Positions 8,411 to 17,196 of a DNA stretch of 54,328 nt are shown in pieces (position 1 is the stretch's first letter; the number at the start of each line of letters is the position of its first letter). The stretch lies in assembly GCA_046538375.1 (NCBI GenBank), contig JBKHJA010000003.1, positions 1-54,328 of the forward strand. Direction: 5' to 3'. Both the position numbers and the translations under genes were made by a program. The notes beneath the pieces were generated by a model. That model did not search any database, was not told the DNA's origin, and worked only from the letters and a program-made list of their open reading frames with translations. The DNA is from JBKHJA01 sp046538375. GTDB lineage: Bacteria > Acidobacteriota > Aminicenantia > Aminicenantales > Aminicenantaceae.

Positions 8411-9230
8411 GCTTCAGAAAAGGCAGCTCAGAAGGTTTTATGTTGAAAAATGTCGCTCCCGCGGCATCCACAGCCACATAATCCTTTCCCCCAGCCACTG
8501 TTTTGAATAATTTGGCATCAGAAAGCCTTCCTCCTTGCGGTCCATTCCTGATGAGAATCCGGAAGCCGTCCAGTAGAGTCAGGCAGGGGTTGAAGAAAGC
8601 GGAGAGATCAATCATAGCCTGGTCAATTTTCTGATGGAGCTGGTTGCGGTTGCCTCCCAGAGCTCCCAGCCAGTTTTTCATGCCCATGGTCAGCCGGGAA
8701 AGACTGTGGGTTTTAGCGATAGGAAGGTTGATGATTTTGTCGCATTCTATAAAGTCTGTATACACTTCCCATTCTTTGAGCCATTCTCCTTCAAGAGAGA
8801 TGGTTTTTAGTCGATGAGGATTGGGGAAGAGAACTTTGGCGCCTGCTCGTTTAGCGGCTTCAGCAATACCTGATCGGGCGTAAGTCCGGCGGGCTGGATT
8901 GCAGGGATGATCCATCACTTTGACTTCCTTGGCTCCGCCCTCAAGGCAGAGCCGGACCACAGACTTGACCACTTCCGGATTGGTGCAGGCCGCCTGCTGA
9001 GGAGTCCTGTCCCAGCCGATATTTGGCTTGACCATCACCACATCACCTTTGGAGATAAAGCGGCGGATTCCTCCCAGAAGTGAAATGGCTTTTTCAGTTA
9101 TCAGGGCCGGCGAGTCGCCGTGAACAAGGGCCAAGTGAGGATAGCTTTTTTGCTGGGCTAAAACGGAAGAAGGGAAATGGAGGAGTAAGCTGCCCAGGCT
9201 CAACTGTTTAATAAACTCTCTTCTTTTCAT
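8343..9230 (-). CDS. DUF362 protein with Tat-type signal
   Basis: A 295-residue protein starting KRREFIKQLSLGSLLL, a twin-arginine-like leader ending near VLAQQ, followed by a DUF362 domain (VMVKPNIGWDRTPQQAACTNP, then KIINLPIAKTHSL and MGMKNWLGALGGNR). The function of the family is not firmly known; members often accompany iron-sulfur proteins, as here. I chose the ATG at 9230 over an in-frame start at 9455 because it begins the signal peptide and overlaps the amidase stop by four bases. It probably works outside the membrane with the polyferredoxin downstream. Confidence 0.8.
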   Translation of the reverse strand: MKRREFIKQLSLGSLLLHFPSSVLAQQKSYPHLALVHGDSPALITEKAISLLGGIRRFISKGDVVMVKPNIGWDRTPQQAACTNPEVVKSVVRLCLEGGAKEVKVMDHPCNPARRTYARSGIAEAAKRAGAKVLFPNPHRLKTISLEGEWLKEWEVYTDFIECDKIINLPIAKTHSLSRLTMGMKNWLGALGGNRNQLHQKIDQAMIDLSAFFNPCLTLLDGFRILIRNGPQGGRLSDAKLFKTVAGGKDYVAVDAAGATFFNIKPSELPFLKLAHQRGFGEINLEKLHIEERTI

Positions 9231-10411
9231 GGTTGTCCTTTGCCTAAGGAGTGCAGGTAGTCTAGAATGCCTTGATAGATTCCCTGAGCGACCTGTTGGC
9301 GGTAGTGAGGGTCCTTTAATTGCTCCTCTTCTTGTGAATTGCTCAGATGAGATATCTCCACCAGAACAGAGGGCATTTCCCCTCCGATGAGAACCCAAAA
9401 AGGGCCGCCTTTGACTCCCAAATCTTTGACCTCTCTGTATTTCTGGGAGAGACATTTGACCAGGTTTTTTTGTATTTTTTCTGCCAGATCTTTGGATTCC
9501 ACGATTTTGCTGTTCTGGACAATTTTTTTGATGATTTCTTTCATCTCACTGATGTTTTTGGTGGAGGTGGCATTTTCGCGGGCGGCAATTTCATTGACCG
9601 AAGGATCTTGGCTGAAATTGAGAAAGAATGTCTCCACGCCGCGGCGCTTCTTGCTGGGATGAGCATTGGCGTGAATGGATATGTATAAATCTGCCATTTT
9701 TTGATTGGCGATCACTGTCCGATTTTCAAGGGGGATAAAGATGTCCGATTCTCTGGTCAATACCACCTCCAGGCCCATATTTTGGCTCAGCAGTTTTTCC
9801 AGCCGACGGGAGACATCCAGGACAATGTTTTTTTCTTGAAGGCCCTTCCTGCTGATGCACCCTGGATCCTGGCCGCCGTGGCCGGGGTCTATGACCACCC
9901 TTTGGATTCCCAATCCCAACTGACGGGCGATACTGTATCCTGAGCTGGATGGTTCTGGAGGCTGGGGAGTCTTTGACGAAGAGGGCTCAACATCTGTGGC
10001 TTGAGGGTAGATATCGAAGACTACCCTGAAGGGGTCGAAGAGATGCCAGACGCGGTATTTCTTAACCTTTTGGAAGTCGAGATCAGCCACTACCCTCACC
10101 GTGGTCCTTGTTTTTTGGGCAATGCGTATCTGGTGGAGATAGGCATTTTTGACCAGAAATGTTTTTCCGTGGAGAATAGGATTCAGTTTGGCCTGATAGA
10201 TATCCACATACACCCGGTCAGGATTTTGCAGTTGATTGTAGCTGTACTCCCGAAGAGTCCCGATATCCACCACAATCCGGGTATAAGTAGGATGAGTGTA
10301 GGAACGAAGATCATAGATTTCTACGCGGGTGTCCTGTTTGGCAGAGGAAAGCCACTGCCAGGAAAGGGTCAGCAGAAGAAAGAGGATAGGTCGCAGATGT
10401 TGATGCTTCAT
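9227..10411 (-). CDS. N-acetylmuramoyl-L-alanine amidase with AMIN domain
   Basis: A 394-residue secreted cell wall hydrolase that cleaves the bond between N-acetylmuramic acid and the stem peptide. It has an N-terminal signal peptide (hydrophobic residues 8-22), an AMIN domain at about 28-135 that would target peptidoglycan, and an Amidase_3 catalytic domain from about 170: VVIDPGHGGQDPG with the zinc histidine, the zinc-site glutamate in LQEKNI, SIHANAH, and the catalytic glutamate in VLVEISHLSN. AmiC is the nearest familiar type. The gene has its own likely promoter at 10455-10483. Confidence 0.9.
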   Translation of the reverse strand: MKHQHLRPILFLLLTLSWQWLSSAKQDTRVEIYDLRSYTHPTYTRIVVDIGTLREYSYNQLQNPDRVYVDIYQAKLNPILHGKTFLVKNAYLHQIRIAQKTRTTVRVVADLDFQKVKKYRVWHLFDPFRVVFDIYPQATDVEPSSSKTPQPPEPSSSGYSIARQLGLGIQRVVIDPGHGGQDPGCISRKGLQEKNIVLDVSRRLEKLLSQNMGLEVVLTRESDIFIPLENRTVIANQKMADLYISIHANAHPSKKRRGVETFFLNFSQDPSVNEIAARENATSTKNISEMKEIIKKIVQNSKIVESKDLAEKIQKNLVKCLSQKYREVKDLGVKGGPFWVLIGGEMPSVLVEISHLSNSQEEEQLKDPHYRQQVAQGIYQGILDYLHSLGKGQP

Positions 10412-10454
10412 GATTGACTATGATATGTGGACTTTACTCTGCACTACCTTATAA

Positions 10455-10483
10455 ATTCTATATAAATTATAGATTACTATCAA
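10455..10483 (-). promoter_or_regulatory. Probable promoter of the amidase operon
   Basis: Read on the minus strand, TTGATA (10478-10483) and TAGAAT (10455-10460) are separated by 17 bases in very AT-rich DNA. Transcription would start near 10448, leaving a leader of about 37 bases in which I see no clear ribosome binding site. Confidence 0.5.
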
Positions 10484-10496
10484 TGCCACTCTTCCC

Positions 10497-11699
10497 TCAC
10501 GCCCCGAATTTTTTCAGCTTTCCGGCATGAGCCAGCATCAAAGACATGGCGTAGACAGCCGGAAATCGGCCCAGATGACCACGGCCGCACTCTATTTCAG
10601 AGAAGAATTTCACTTGATCGGTGCGGACATTTTGGGAGTAAAGGAGGAACGGGTTAGGATGCCAGGAATGGGATTTCAGGGAACAGGGGGTGGAATGATC
10701 AGAAGTCACCACCATCACATCCGGTTTCAGGGCTAAAAGGCGAGGAAGCAGGCGGTCGACTTCTTCGATGACTTCTTTTTTGGCCTCAAAATTCCCGTCT
10801 TCACCAGCGGAATCTGTCTTTTTGACATGGATGTAGAAAAAATCATAACGGCTGTAGTTTTTCTCAACTGACTGGAAAAGAGGATTCAGGCCCTCTTCAG
10901 GGTGGACGATATCCATCCCTATCAGCTTGGCCAGGCCCTTATACATGGGATAATGAGCGACGGCCACAGGTTTCAATTTGAAGAGTTCTCTCATGGTGGG
11001 AATAGAGGGATGTTTGGAAAATCCCCGCAGAAGGATAGTGTTGGCCGGGGAAGAATGGCTCAGCACAGCGGTCGCTTCATCCAGAAAATCGTTGACTTTT
11101 TTGGCTGTCTCCTCTGCCTCTGAGGCGAGAGGACGGACATGAGCCCTGGGCATTCCTTCTTTTTGAGGGTCCGCATCGGTGAGGGAGTCAGAGAGCCCTT
11201 GGCCTGTGAATTTGGCCACAAAACGGTGCTCTTTCCCTGGGAAAACGGCGATCTTCGTTTCTTCTCGCTTTTTCAGGGAACTGTTGAGTTTTTGGCAGAG
11301 CGTCTGGTTCTTGCTGGTAGGAATTCTCCCAGCTCTGCGGTCAACAATAAGGCCGTCTTTCAGAGTGGCAAAGTTTCCTCTGGCTACCAGATCGTTTTTT
11401 CCCACCTCCACTCCTATTCCCAGTGCTTCTAGAATGCCGCGGCCCAGCATGTACTTTGTAGGAGAGTACCCAAACAGGGCAAGATGGGCGGGCCCGCTTC
11501 CAGGAGTGATGCCCATAAAAACAGGATCTGTCAGGCCACAGGCGCTTTTAGCTGCCAGATCATCCAGGTGAGGGGTAGCGGCAGCTTCCAGAGCTGTTTT
11601 TCCCTCAACAGGAAGATCGCCCAGGCCATCCATGACCAGCAGGAGAATTTTTGAGGGTGTTTCCAATGATAATTCTCTTGCCATATCTTCCCAGTCCAT
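10497..11699 (-). CDS. apgM: 2,3-bisphosphoglycerate-independent phosphoglycerate mutase, archaeal type
   Basis: A 400-residue enzyme of the alkaline phosphatase superfamily that interconverts 3- and 2-phosphoglycerate in glycolysis. It begins with KILLLVMDGLGDLP, holding the metal-binding Asp, and has TPGSGPAHLALFGY, carrying the serine that is phosphorylated, then the C-terminal metal ligands in VVTSDHSTP and KSHSWHP. Length and motifs fit the archaeal ApgM branch rather than the GpmI of about 510 residues. It is transcribed alone or with the amidase from a strong promoter set only about 12 bases from the ATG. Confidence 0.9.
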   Translation of the reverse strand: MDWEDMARELSLETPSKILLLVMDGLGDLPVEGKTALEAAATPHLDDLAAKSACGLTDPVFMGITPGSGPAHLALFGYSPTKYMLGRGILEALGIGVEVGKNDLVARGNFATLKDGLIVDRRAGRIPTSKNQTLCQKLNSSLKKREETKIAVFPGKEHRFVAKFTGQGLSDSLTDADPQKEGMPRAHVRPLASEAEETAKKVNDFLDEATAVLSHSSPANTILLRGFSKHPSIPTMRELFKLKPVAVAHYPMYKGLAKLIGMDIVHPEEGLNPLFQSVEKNYSRYDFFYIHVKKTDSAGEDGNFEAKKEVIEEVDRLLPRLLALKPDVMVVTSDHSTPCSLKSHSWHPNPFLLYSQNVRTDQVKFFSEIECGRGHLGRFPAVYAMSLMLAHAGKLKKFGA

Positions 11700-11710
11700 C
11701 TTAGGAAAAA

Positions 11711-11739
11711 ACTATAAGAGATTATGCCCATGAAGTCAA
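11711..11739 (-). promoter_or_regulatory. Promoter of apgM, nearly leaderless
   Basis: On the minus strand, TTGACT (11734-11739) and TATAGT (11711-11716) are 17 bases apart. Only 11 bases separate the -10 box from the ATG at 11699, so transcription should begin about 5 bases before the start codon. No Shine-Dalgarno sequence can fit in such a leader. Confidence 0.7.
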
Positions 11740-11867
11740 TCATTACAAAAACTTGAGCCTTTCCATTTTTTGGTCTGCGGCTGTCGGAAATGACGGGGAT
11801 GTGCCGTGAAAGAACCCATACCACCCACCAGAAAAAATGCAATCCTTACCTGAAAACATCTCCAAAA

Positions 11868-11905
11868 GCGTGCTGACGACCCCCCATCCCTCACCTCCTA
11901 TTACG
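11868..11905 (+). repeat. Dispersed C-rich repeat, copy upstream of guaA
   Basis: The stretch GCGTGCTGACGACCCCCC followed by ATCCCTCACC and CTATTACG is nearly identical to the right end of the palindrome at 47691-47847. It lies between the divergent apgM and guaA genes. Only one arm is seen here; the matching left arm is not obvious. The similarity runs on into a GAAATG-containing flank. Confidence 0.65.
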
Positions 11906-11946
11906 AAAATTGAAATGTTTACACCTTTTTTACTTTTTTGTTTTTG

Positions 11947-11955
11947 TGATAAAAT
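11947..11955 (+). promoter_or_regulatory. Extended -10 promoter of guaA, leaderless
   Basis: TGATAAAAT at 11947-11955 forms an extended -10 box (TGn plus TAAAAT, five of six bases matching consensus). The -35 region is a weak run of T. The expected start point, about 7 bases after the -10 box, falls on the A of the guaA ATG at 11962. No ribosome binding site precedes this ATG, which agrees with a leaderless message. Confidence 0.55.
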
Positions 11956-11961
11956 CGATAC

Positions 11962-13494
11962 ATGGATAAGGTCCTCATCCTCGACTTCGGCTCTCAATAC
12001 ACCCAGTTGATTGCCAGGAAGATAAGGGAACTGGGTGTTTATTCTGAGATTGTTCCTTCCCATTTTTCCTTATCTCGAATAAAGCATGAAAAACCAGCGG
12101 CCGTGGTTTTTTCTGGCGGTCCCAGGAGTGTTTACCAAAAGAACGCCCCTCTTCTTTCCCCAGAAATTTTCAACATGAAAATTCCTGTGTTGGGTATTTG
12201 TTATGGACTTCAGCTCATGGCCTATCTCTTAGGAGGCAAGGTTCACACATCGATAAAGGGGGAGTACGGATTGGCGCAGTTAAAAGTTCTGAACAGGAGA
12301 GGATTGCTTGCCGGGATAAATGACAATACCCAGGTGTGGATGAGCCATGGAGATAGAGTGGAAACCGTTCCTGCTGGTTTTGCGGTTTCGGGAATGACTG
12401 AAAATTCCACTGCGGCGGTGATGGAATGGCCGCAGAGGAAAATGTTCGGAGTCCAGTTTCATCCCGAGGTTATCCACACCGAACAGGGGGATGAGATCCT
12501 CTCCAATTTTCTCTTCTCCCAGGCAGGCTTGAAAGCCGAATGGAAGATCAGCTCTTTTCTCCCCAGAAAAATTGCCCAGATTAGAAGCCAGGTGAAGGAA
12601 GATAAAGTTATCTGTGGTCTCAGCGGAGGAGTGGATTCTCTGGTCACAGCATTGATCATGCGCAAGGCTGTTAAGGAGAACCTGACCTGCATCTTGGTCG
12701 ACAATGGTCTGCTGAGAAAGGGGCAGTACCAGGCATTGATGAGGAAATTCAGAGACCGGTTTGACCTGAATGTCATCGGCGTGGATTCTTCGCAGATGTT
12801 TTTGGAAAAACTGAAGGGAGTCACTTCTCCGGAAAAAAAGAGGAGGACAATCGGCCAACTGTTCATCCATATATTCGAAAAGGAAGCAGAAAAGATAGGA
12901 GATATCGAATATCTGGCTCAAGGAACCATTTATCCTGATGTGATCGAGAGCAATCCAGTCAAAGGGCCTTCTTCTTCCATCAAATCTCATCATAATGTGG
13001 GAGGTTTACCTTCTTCTCTGCCCTTCAAATTGATTGAGCCGTTAAGAGAGCTGTTCAAGGATGAAGTCAGGAAGCTGGCTGAGGAGCTGGGTCTAGAAAG
13101 AAATTTCGTCTTACAGCATCCTTTTCCCGGCCCCGGATTGGCTGTGCGGATGGTGGGGGAAGTCACTCCAGAGAAGATTGATCTTTTGAGGAAAGCCGAT
13201 GATATTCTCCTGCAGGAAGTGAAACGGGAGGGTTTGTACGAGAAGTTATGGCAGGCTTTTGCGGTTTTGCTTCCGGTAAAAACAGTGGGAGTGATGGGCG
13301 ATAGGCGGACTTATCAGAGAGTGGTGGTGATTCGCCTTGTTCGCAGCCTCGACGGGATGACCGCTGATTGGTATCCTGCTTCGCCCCAGTTTTTAGCCCG
13401 CATATCCAATCGAATAGTCAATGAAGTTGACGGAGTCAATCGTGTTGTTTATGATATTACCACCAAGCCTCCTGGCACCATAGAATGGGAGTGA
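11962..13494 (+). CDS. guaA: GMP synthase (glutamine-hydrolysing)
   Basis: A 510-residue enzyme that converts XMP, ATP and glutamine to GMP. The N-terminal class I glutaminase domain has the nucleophile Cys80 in LGICYGLQL and the HPEV histidine-glutamate pair. The ATP pyrophosphatase domain has the P-loop LSGGVDS near residue 220, and the C-terminal dimerisation domain ends in TTKPPGTIEWE, which is diagnostic. It appears to be transcribed from its own leaderless promoter. Confidence 0.97.
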   Translation: MDKVLILDFGSQYTQLIARKIRELGVYSEIVPSHFSLSRIKHEKPAAVVFSGGPRSVYQKNAPLLSPEIFNMKIPVLGICYGLQLMAYLLGGKVHTSIKGEYGLAQLKVLNRRGLLAGINDNTQVWMSHGDRVETVPAGFAVSGMTENSTAAVMEWPQRKMFGVQFHPEVIHTEQGDEILSNFLFSQAGLKAEWKISSFLPRKIAQIRSQVKEDKVICGLSGGVDSLVTALIMRKAVKENLTCILVDNGLLRKGQYQALMRKFRDRFDLNVIGVDSSQMFLEKLKGVTSPEKKRRTIGQLFIHIFEKEAEKIGDIEYLAQGTIYPDVIESNPVKGPSSSIKSHHNVGGLPSSLPFKLIEPLRELFKDEVRKLAEELGLERNFVLQHPFPGPGLAVRMVGEVTPEKIDLLRKADDILLQEVKREGLYEKLWQAFAVLLPVKTVGVMGDRRTYQRVVVIRLVRSLDGMTADWYPASPQFLARISNRIVNEVDGVNRVVYDITTKPPGTIEWE

Positions 13495-13639
13495 GAAAGG
13501 ATCTGCAGGGCGCTTGGGATGAGACCGAAAAGTCCAATCTTTTTAGAGAGTTCAATCCGCCATTCATCGGTCGGACAAAATTTATTGAAAGGTCCAAGCC
13601 GTTCCATTCCTGCGATGGCATCCTCTCATAGAGTGATTT

Positions 13640-13663
13640 CCTATCACGGGAAAAGAAATGCTT
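13640..13663 (+). repeat. Dispersed repeat fragment between guaA and dnaE
   Basis: CCTATCACGG followed by GAAAAGAAATGCTT matches the outer right flank of the repeat at 47810-47863 almost base for base. The C-rich core seen in the other copies is missing, so this is either a truncated copy or a shared flanking motif. The rest of the 184-base gap between guaA and dnaE shows no gene. Confidence 0.5.
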
Positions 13664-13678
13664 GGCTGAGAGTGAGAT

Positions 13679-16600
13679 ATGGAACCTGTTTTCGTTCATC
13701 TTCATAATCATTCAGAGTTCAGCATTCTGGATGGAGCTTTAAAGATAGACTCCTTGATTGAAGCAGCCTGGAAGAGCAACATGCCGGCCTTGGCTCTCAC
13801 CGATCACGGCAACATTTTTGGAGCAGTGAATTTTTTCAGGAGGGCCGAAAAGAAAGGAATCAAACCCATCCTGGGGTGTGAACTCTATGTGGCTCCACAA
13901 AGCCGCTTCCATAAAAAGGCAGAGAAAGGGAAATCCGTTCATTTTCACCTGGTTGTTCTGGTTAAGAATGAAAAGGGATACAAAAATCTCTGTCAACTCA
14001 TCACCAAAAGTTATTTAGAGGGTTTTTACTACCGCCCCCGGATAGATAAAGAAATTTTGGCCCAGTATGGAGAGGGCCTGGTGGGACTATCAGGCTGTAT
14101 CAAAGGAGAGATCAGCCATTTTCTTTTATCAGGAGAGGAGGATAAAGCGGAGAGAGCAGCCTTGGAGTATGCTTCCATTTTTTCCAGGGGGGATTTTTAT
14201 CTTGAACTCCAGGATCATGGGCTTAAGGAAGAAAAAGAAGCGAATCCTCTCCTAGTCGCTCTCGGGAAGAGGCTGGGTCTTCCTGTAGTGGCCACCAATG
14301 ACTGCCATTATCTCCATAAAAGTGATGCAGAGACTCAGGATATCCTCATCTGCATCCAGACAAATAAAAAAGTTGGCGATCAAGATAGGATTCGATTCGG
14401 GACTGATCAGTTCTACTTTAAATCCAGTTCGGAGATGATGGATTTGTTCAAAGATGTTCCTGAGGCGGTGAAGAATACAGCCAAAATTGCTTCCCAGTGT
14501 CATTTTAAGTTTCCCACTTCAGGTCACTTCCTCCCTCAATTCAAAGCTCCGGGAGGAATCCCGCTGAGTGAGTATTTTGACCAGGTGGTTAAAGAAGGAT
14601 TTGAAATCAGCGTGGAGAAGGTTCTTAGAGAGGAAAAGGAAGACCGTGCCCTCACTCTTCAGCAGTACCATCAGAGATTGGAGAAAGAGATGGAGCTGGT
14701 CAAGGAAATGGGTTTTGAAGGGTATTTTCTTGTTGTCTGGGATCTCATTCAGAAGGCCAAGACCGAGAAAATTCCTGTGGGACCAGGCAGAGGTTCGGCT
14801 GCTGGCAGCCTGTTGGCTTACAGTTTAGGTATCACTGACCTTGATCCTTTGGAGTACAATCTTCTTTTTGAAAGATTCCTGAATCCAGAGAGAATCAGTC
14901 TTCCCGATATTGACATCGATTTCTGCGGGAGGCGAAGAGATGAGGTCCTACATTATGTGACTCAAAAATATGGCCGGGAAAACGTATGCCAGATCATCAC
15001 TTTTGGCACCATGGCAGCTCGTCAGGCCGTCCGTGATGTGGGCAGGGCTTTGGAGGTTCCGCTTCCTGAGGTGGACAGAATCGCCAAGATGATTCCTCCT
15101 TTCGGTCCGGACGCCACCATAGGAGGAGCAATCAATAATATCCCCCAGTTGAAACAACTGAGGGACAAAAACACCAAGATTGCTCACCTCCTGTCTATTG
15201 CCCAAAAATTAGAAGGTCAGGTTCGTCATCCTTCCATCCATGCTGCCGGGATTGTCATTGCTCCCCGGCCTTTGGTGGAGTTTATGCCCCTGTATCAATC
15301 GACCAGAGGCGAGATAACCACTCAATTTCCGATGCAGGATATCGAAGCCCTGGGGCTGCTGAAGATGGATCTTTTGGGGCTTCGCAACCTGACAGTGATT
15401 CAGGATACCGTTGAACTCATCAATAGAGATTCAGGGAAGAAGATCCAATTGGATGATATTCCTCTGGATGATCAAAAGACATTCGATGTGTTTAAAGCTG
15501 GAAACACGGATGGAGTTTTTCAATTTGAAAGTCCAGGCATGAAAGATCTGCTCAGAAATTTCAAGCCGGAAAGTTTCCGAGATTTGATTGCTTTGAATGC
15601 CCTTTACAGACCTGGCCCTTTGAAAAGCGGGATGACCGATGAGTTCATAAAAAGAAAAAATCATCCGGAACGAATCAGCTACGAATTTGCCGAGCTCGAA
15701 CCAATCCTGAAGGAGACCAAGGGAATTATCGTTTACCAAGAGCAGGTGATGCAGATTGCCACCGAACTGGCCGGTTTTTCACTGGCTGAGGCTGATATCC
15801 TTCGCAAAGCCATGGGGAAAAAAGAGACAGCCATGATGAAGGCTCAAAGACAGCGGTTCATCCAGGGGGCCAAGAAAAAAGGAATAAGTGCTTCCAAAGC
15901 CAGCAAGATTTTTGACCAGATAAAATACTTTGCCGGATATGGTTTCAACAAATCGCACAGTGCAGCTTATGCCCTTTTGGCCTACAGAACGGCCTATCTC
16001 AAGGCTCATTTTCCGGTCTATTTCTTAGCCGCCCTCCTCACTTCAGAAGCAGAAAGAGGAGCCACTTCCCAAGTGGTGAAATATACAACCGAATGCAAAG
16101 AAATGGGAATTAAAGTTCTGCCTCCTGATATAAACGAAAGTGAATTCAATTTTACCGTGGATCACGGGCATATCCGCTTCGGACTCTCTGCTGTTAAAAA
16201 CGTGGGAGAGGGAGCGGTGGAGGCTTTACTCAAGTCCCGCAGTTCGAGAGGGAAATTTACTTCTCCTTTTGAGATTTTCCAAGAAATCAATCCCAAAGTG
16301 GTTAACCGCAAAGTGGTTGAAAGTCTGATAAAAGCAGGAGCTTTTGATTCTTTAAAATGGAAGAGATCCCAGCTTTTCCACATGGTAGACAAGATGATAA
16401 ACTATGCCCATGACATTCAGAAAATCAAATCGTCGAAGCAGAATCTCCTGTTTGGCCGCCGAGAACTTGAACCTCCTCCCATTCCTGCGGAAATAAAGCG
16501 GATGCCGGAATGGGATGAAAGCCTTTTTCTTTCCTATGAAAAAGACGCCTTAGGTTTTTTTATCACCGGTCATCCTCTGGCTCAATTCGGCAACCTGCTG

Positions 16601-17155
16601 AAGCGGCTGGTTTCTCATTCCATAAATCAGTTGGATGACGAGAAAGATTTTGACAGCGAAATAAGAGTGGCCGGGGTCATTTCCTCTTTAAAACCCCTTA
16701 AGACCAAAAAAGAAGAAAGAATGGCCACTTTCATCCTAGAAGACCTCAGCGGTCGGATAGAGGTGGTGGTTTTTCCCGACAGTTATAAAAGGCATTATGA
16801 ATACTTGAGCGAAGATCTGATGGTATGGGTGAAGGGAAAATTCCTGGGAGAAGGCGAAAGTCGAAGAATTCATCTTATCCACCTCATGCCCCTTGAAGAG
16901 GCTTTCCGTGAGCAGGCCAAGAGAATGGTCCTGAGGATTTTTCTCCCCGGGATCGAGGAGTCGATCTTTGATAACCTGAAGGCCATGCTGGACAAGAACC
17001 GAGGCCCCTGTCCAGTTATCTTTGAGCTGGAAACACCTCATTCCTACCGGATGGTGGTTCAGTCTGTGGATATCCAAGGGGTTTCTCCTTCAGAAGAGCT
17101 CACTAAGGATATAGAACGATTGTTAGGGGATGACTCAGTCTTTATTGAATACTGA
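13679..17155 (+). CDS. dnaE: DNA polymerase III alpha subunit
   Basis: A 1158-residue replicative polymerase, almost exactly the usual DnaE length. A PHP domain opens the protein (HLHNHSEFSILDG, then ALTDHGN). The polymerase core has PGRGSAAGS, and the catalytic aspartates are in PDIDIDF near residue 410. The tandem HhH region follows, then an OB domain around residue 990 (IRVAGVISSLKPLKTKKEE). It is DnaE type, not PolC, as no 3'-5' exonuclease domain is inserted. The ATG is chosen because the PHP motif starts eight residues in; the ribosome binding site is weak. Confidence 0.96.
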   Translation: MEPVFVHLHNHSEFSILDGALKIDSLIEAAWKSNMPALALTDHGNIFGAVNFFRRAEKKGIKPILGCELYVAPQSRFHKKAEKGKSVHFHLVVLVKNEKGYKNLCQLITKSYLEGFYYRPRIDKEILAQYGEGLVGLSGCIKGEISHFLLSGEEDKAERAALEYASIFSRGDFYLELQDHGLKEEKEANPLLVALGKRLGLPVVATNDCHYLHKSDAETQDILICIQTNKKVGDQDRIRFGTDQFYFKSSSEMMDLFKDVPEAVKNTAKIASQCHFKFPTSGHFLPQFKAPGGIPLSEYFDQVVKEGFEISVEKVLREEKEDRALTLQQYHQRLEKEMELVKEMGFEGYFLVVWDLIQKAKTEKIPVGPGRGSAAGSLLAYSLGITDLDPLEYNLLFERFLNPERISLPDIDIDFCGRRRDEVLHYVTQKYGRENVCQIITFGTMAARQAVRDVGRALEVPLPEVDRIAKMIPPFGPDATIGGAINNIPQLKQLRDKNTKIAHLLSIAQKLEGQVRHPSIHAAGIVIAPRPLVEFMPLYQSTRGEITTQFPMQDIEALGLLKMDLLGLRNLTVIQDTVELINRDSGKKIQLDDIPLDDQKTFDVFKAGNTDGVFQFESPGMKDLLRNFKPESFRDLIALNALYRPGPLKSGMTDEFIKRKNHPERISYEFAELEPILKETKGIIVYQEQVMQIATELAGFSLAEADILRKAMGKKETAMMKAQRQRFIQGAKKKGISASKASKIFDQIKYFAGYGFNKSHSAAYALLAYRTAYLKAHFPVYFLAALLTSEAERGATSQVVKYTTECKEMGIKVLPPDINESEFNFTVDHGHIRFGLSAVKNVGEGAVEALLKSRSSRGKFTSPFEIFQEINPKVVNRKVVESLIKAGAFDSLKWKRSQLFHMVDKMINYAHDIQKIKSSKQNLLFGRRELEPPPIPAEIKRMPEWDESLFLSYEKDALGFFITGHPLAQFGNLLKRLVSHSINQLDDEKDFDSEIRVAGVISSLKPLKTKKEERMATFILEDLSGRIEVVVFPDSYKRHYEYLSEDLMVWVKGKFLGEGESRRIHLIHLMPLEEAFREQAKRMVLRIFLPGIEESIFDNLKAMLDKNRGPCPVIFELETPHSYRMVVQSVDIQGVSPSEELTKDIERLLGDDSVFIEY

Positions 17156-17196
17156 AAGCTTCTGTTTAGCCTATTCTAAGATTTTCGAAAATTGAG

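Noticed and set aside
9231..9455. Longer N-terminus for the DUF362 protein
   Set aside because: It would run 225 bases into the amidase gene and hide the Tat-type leader; the ATG at 9230 overlaps the amidase stop in the usual coupled way.
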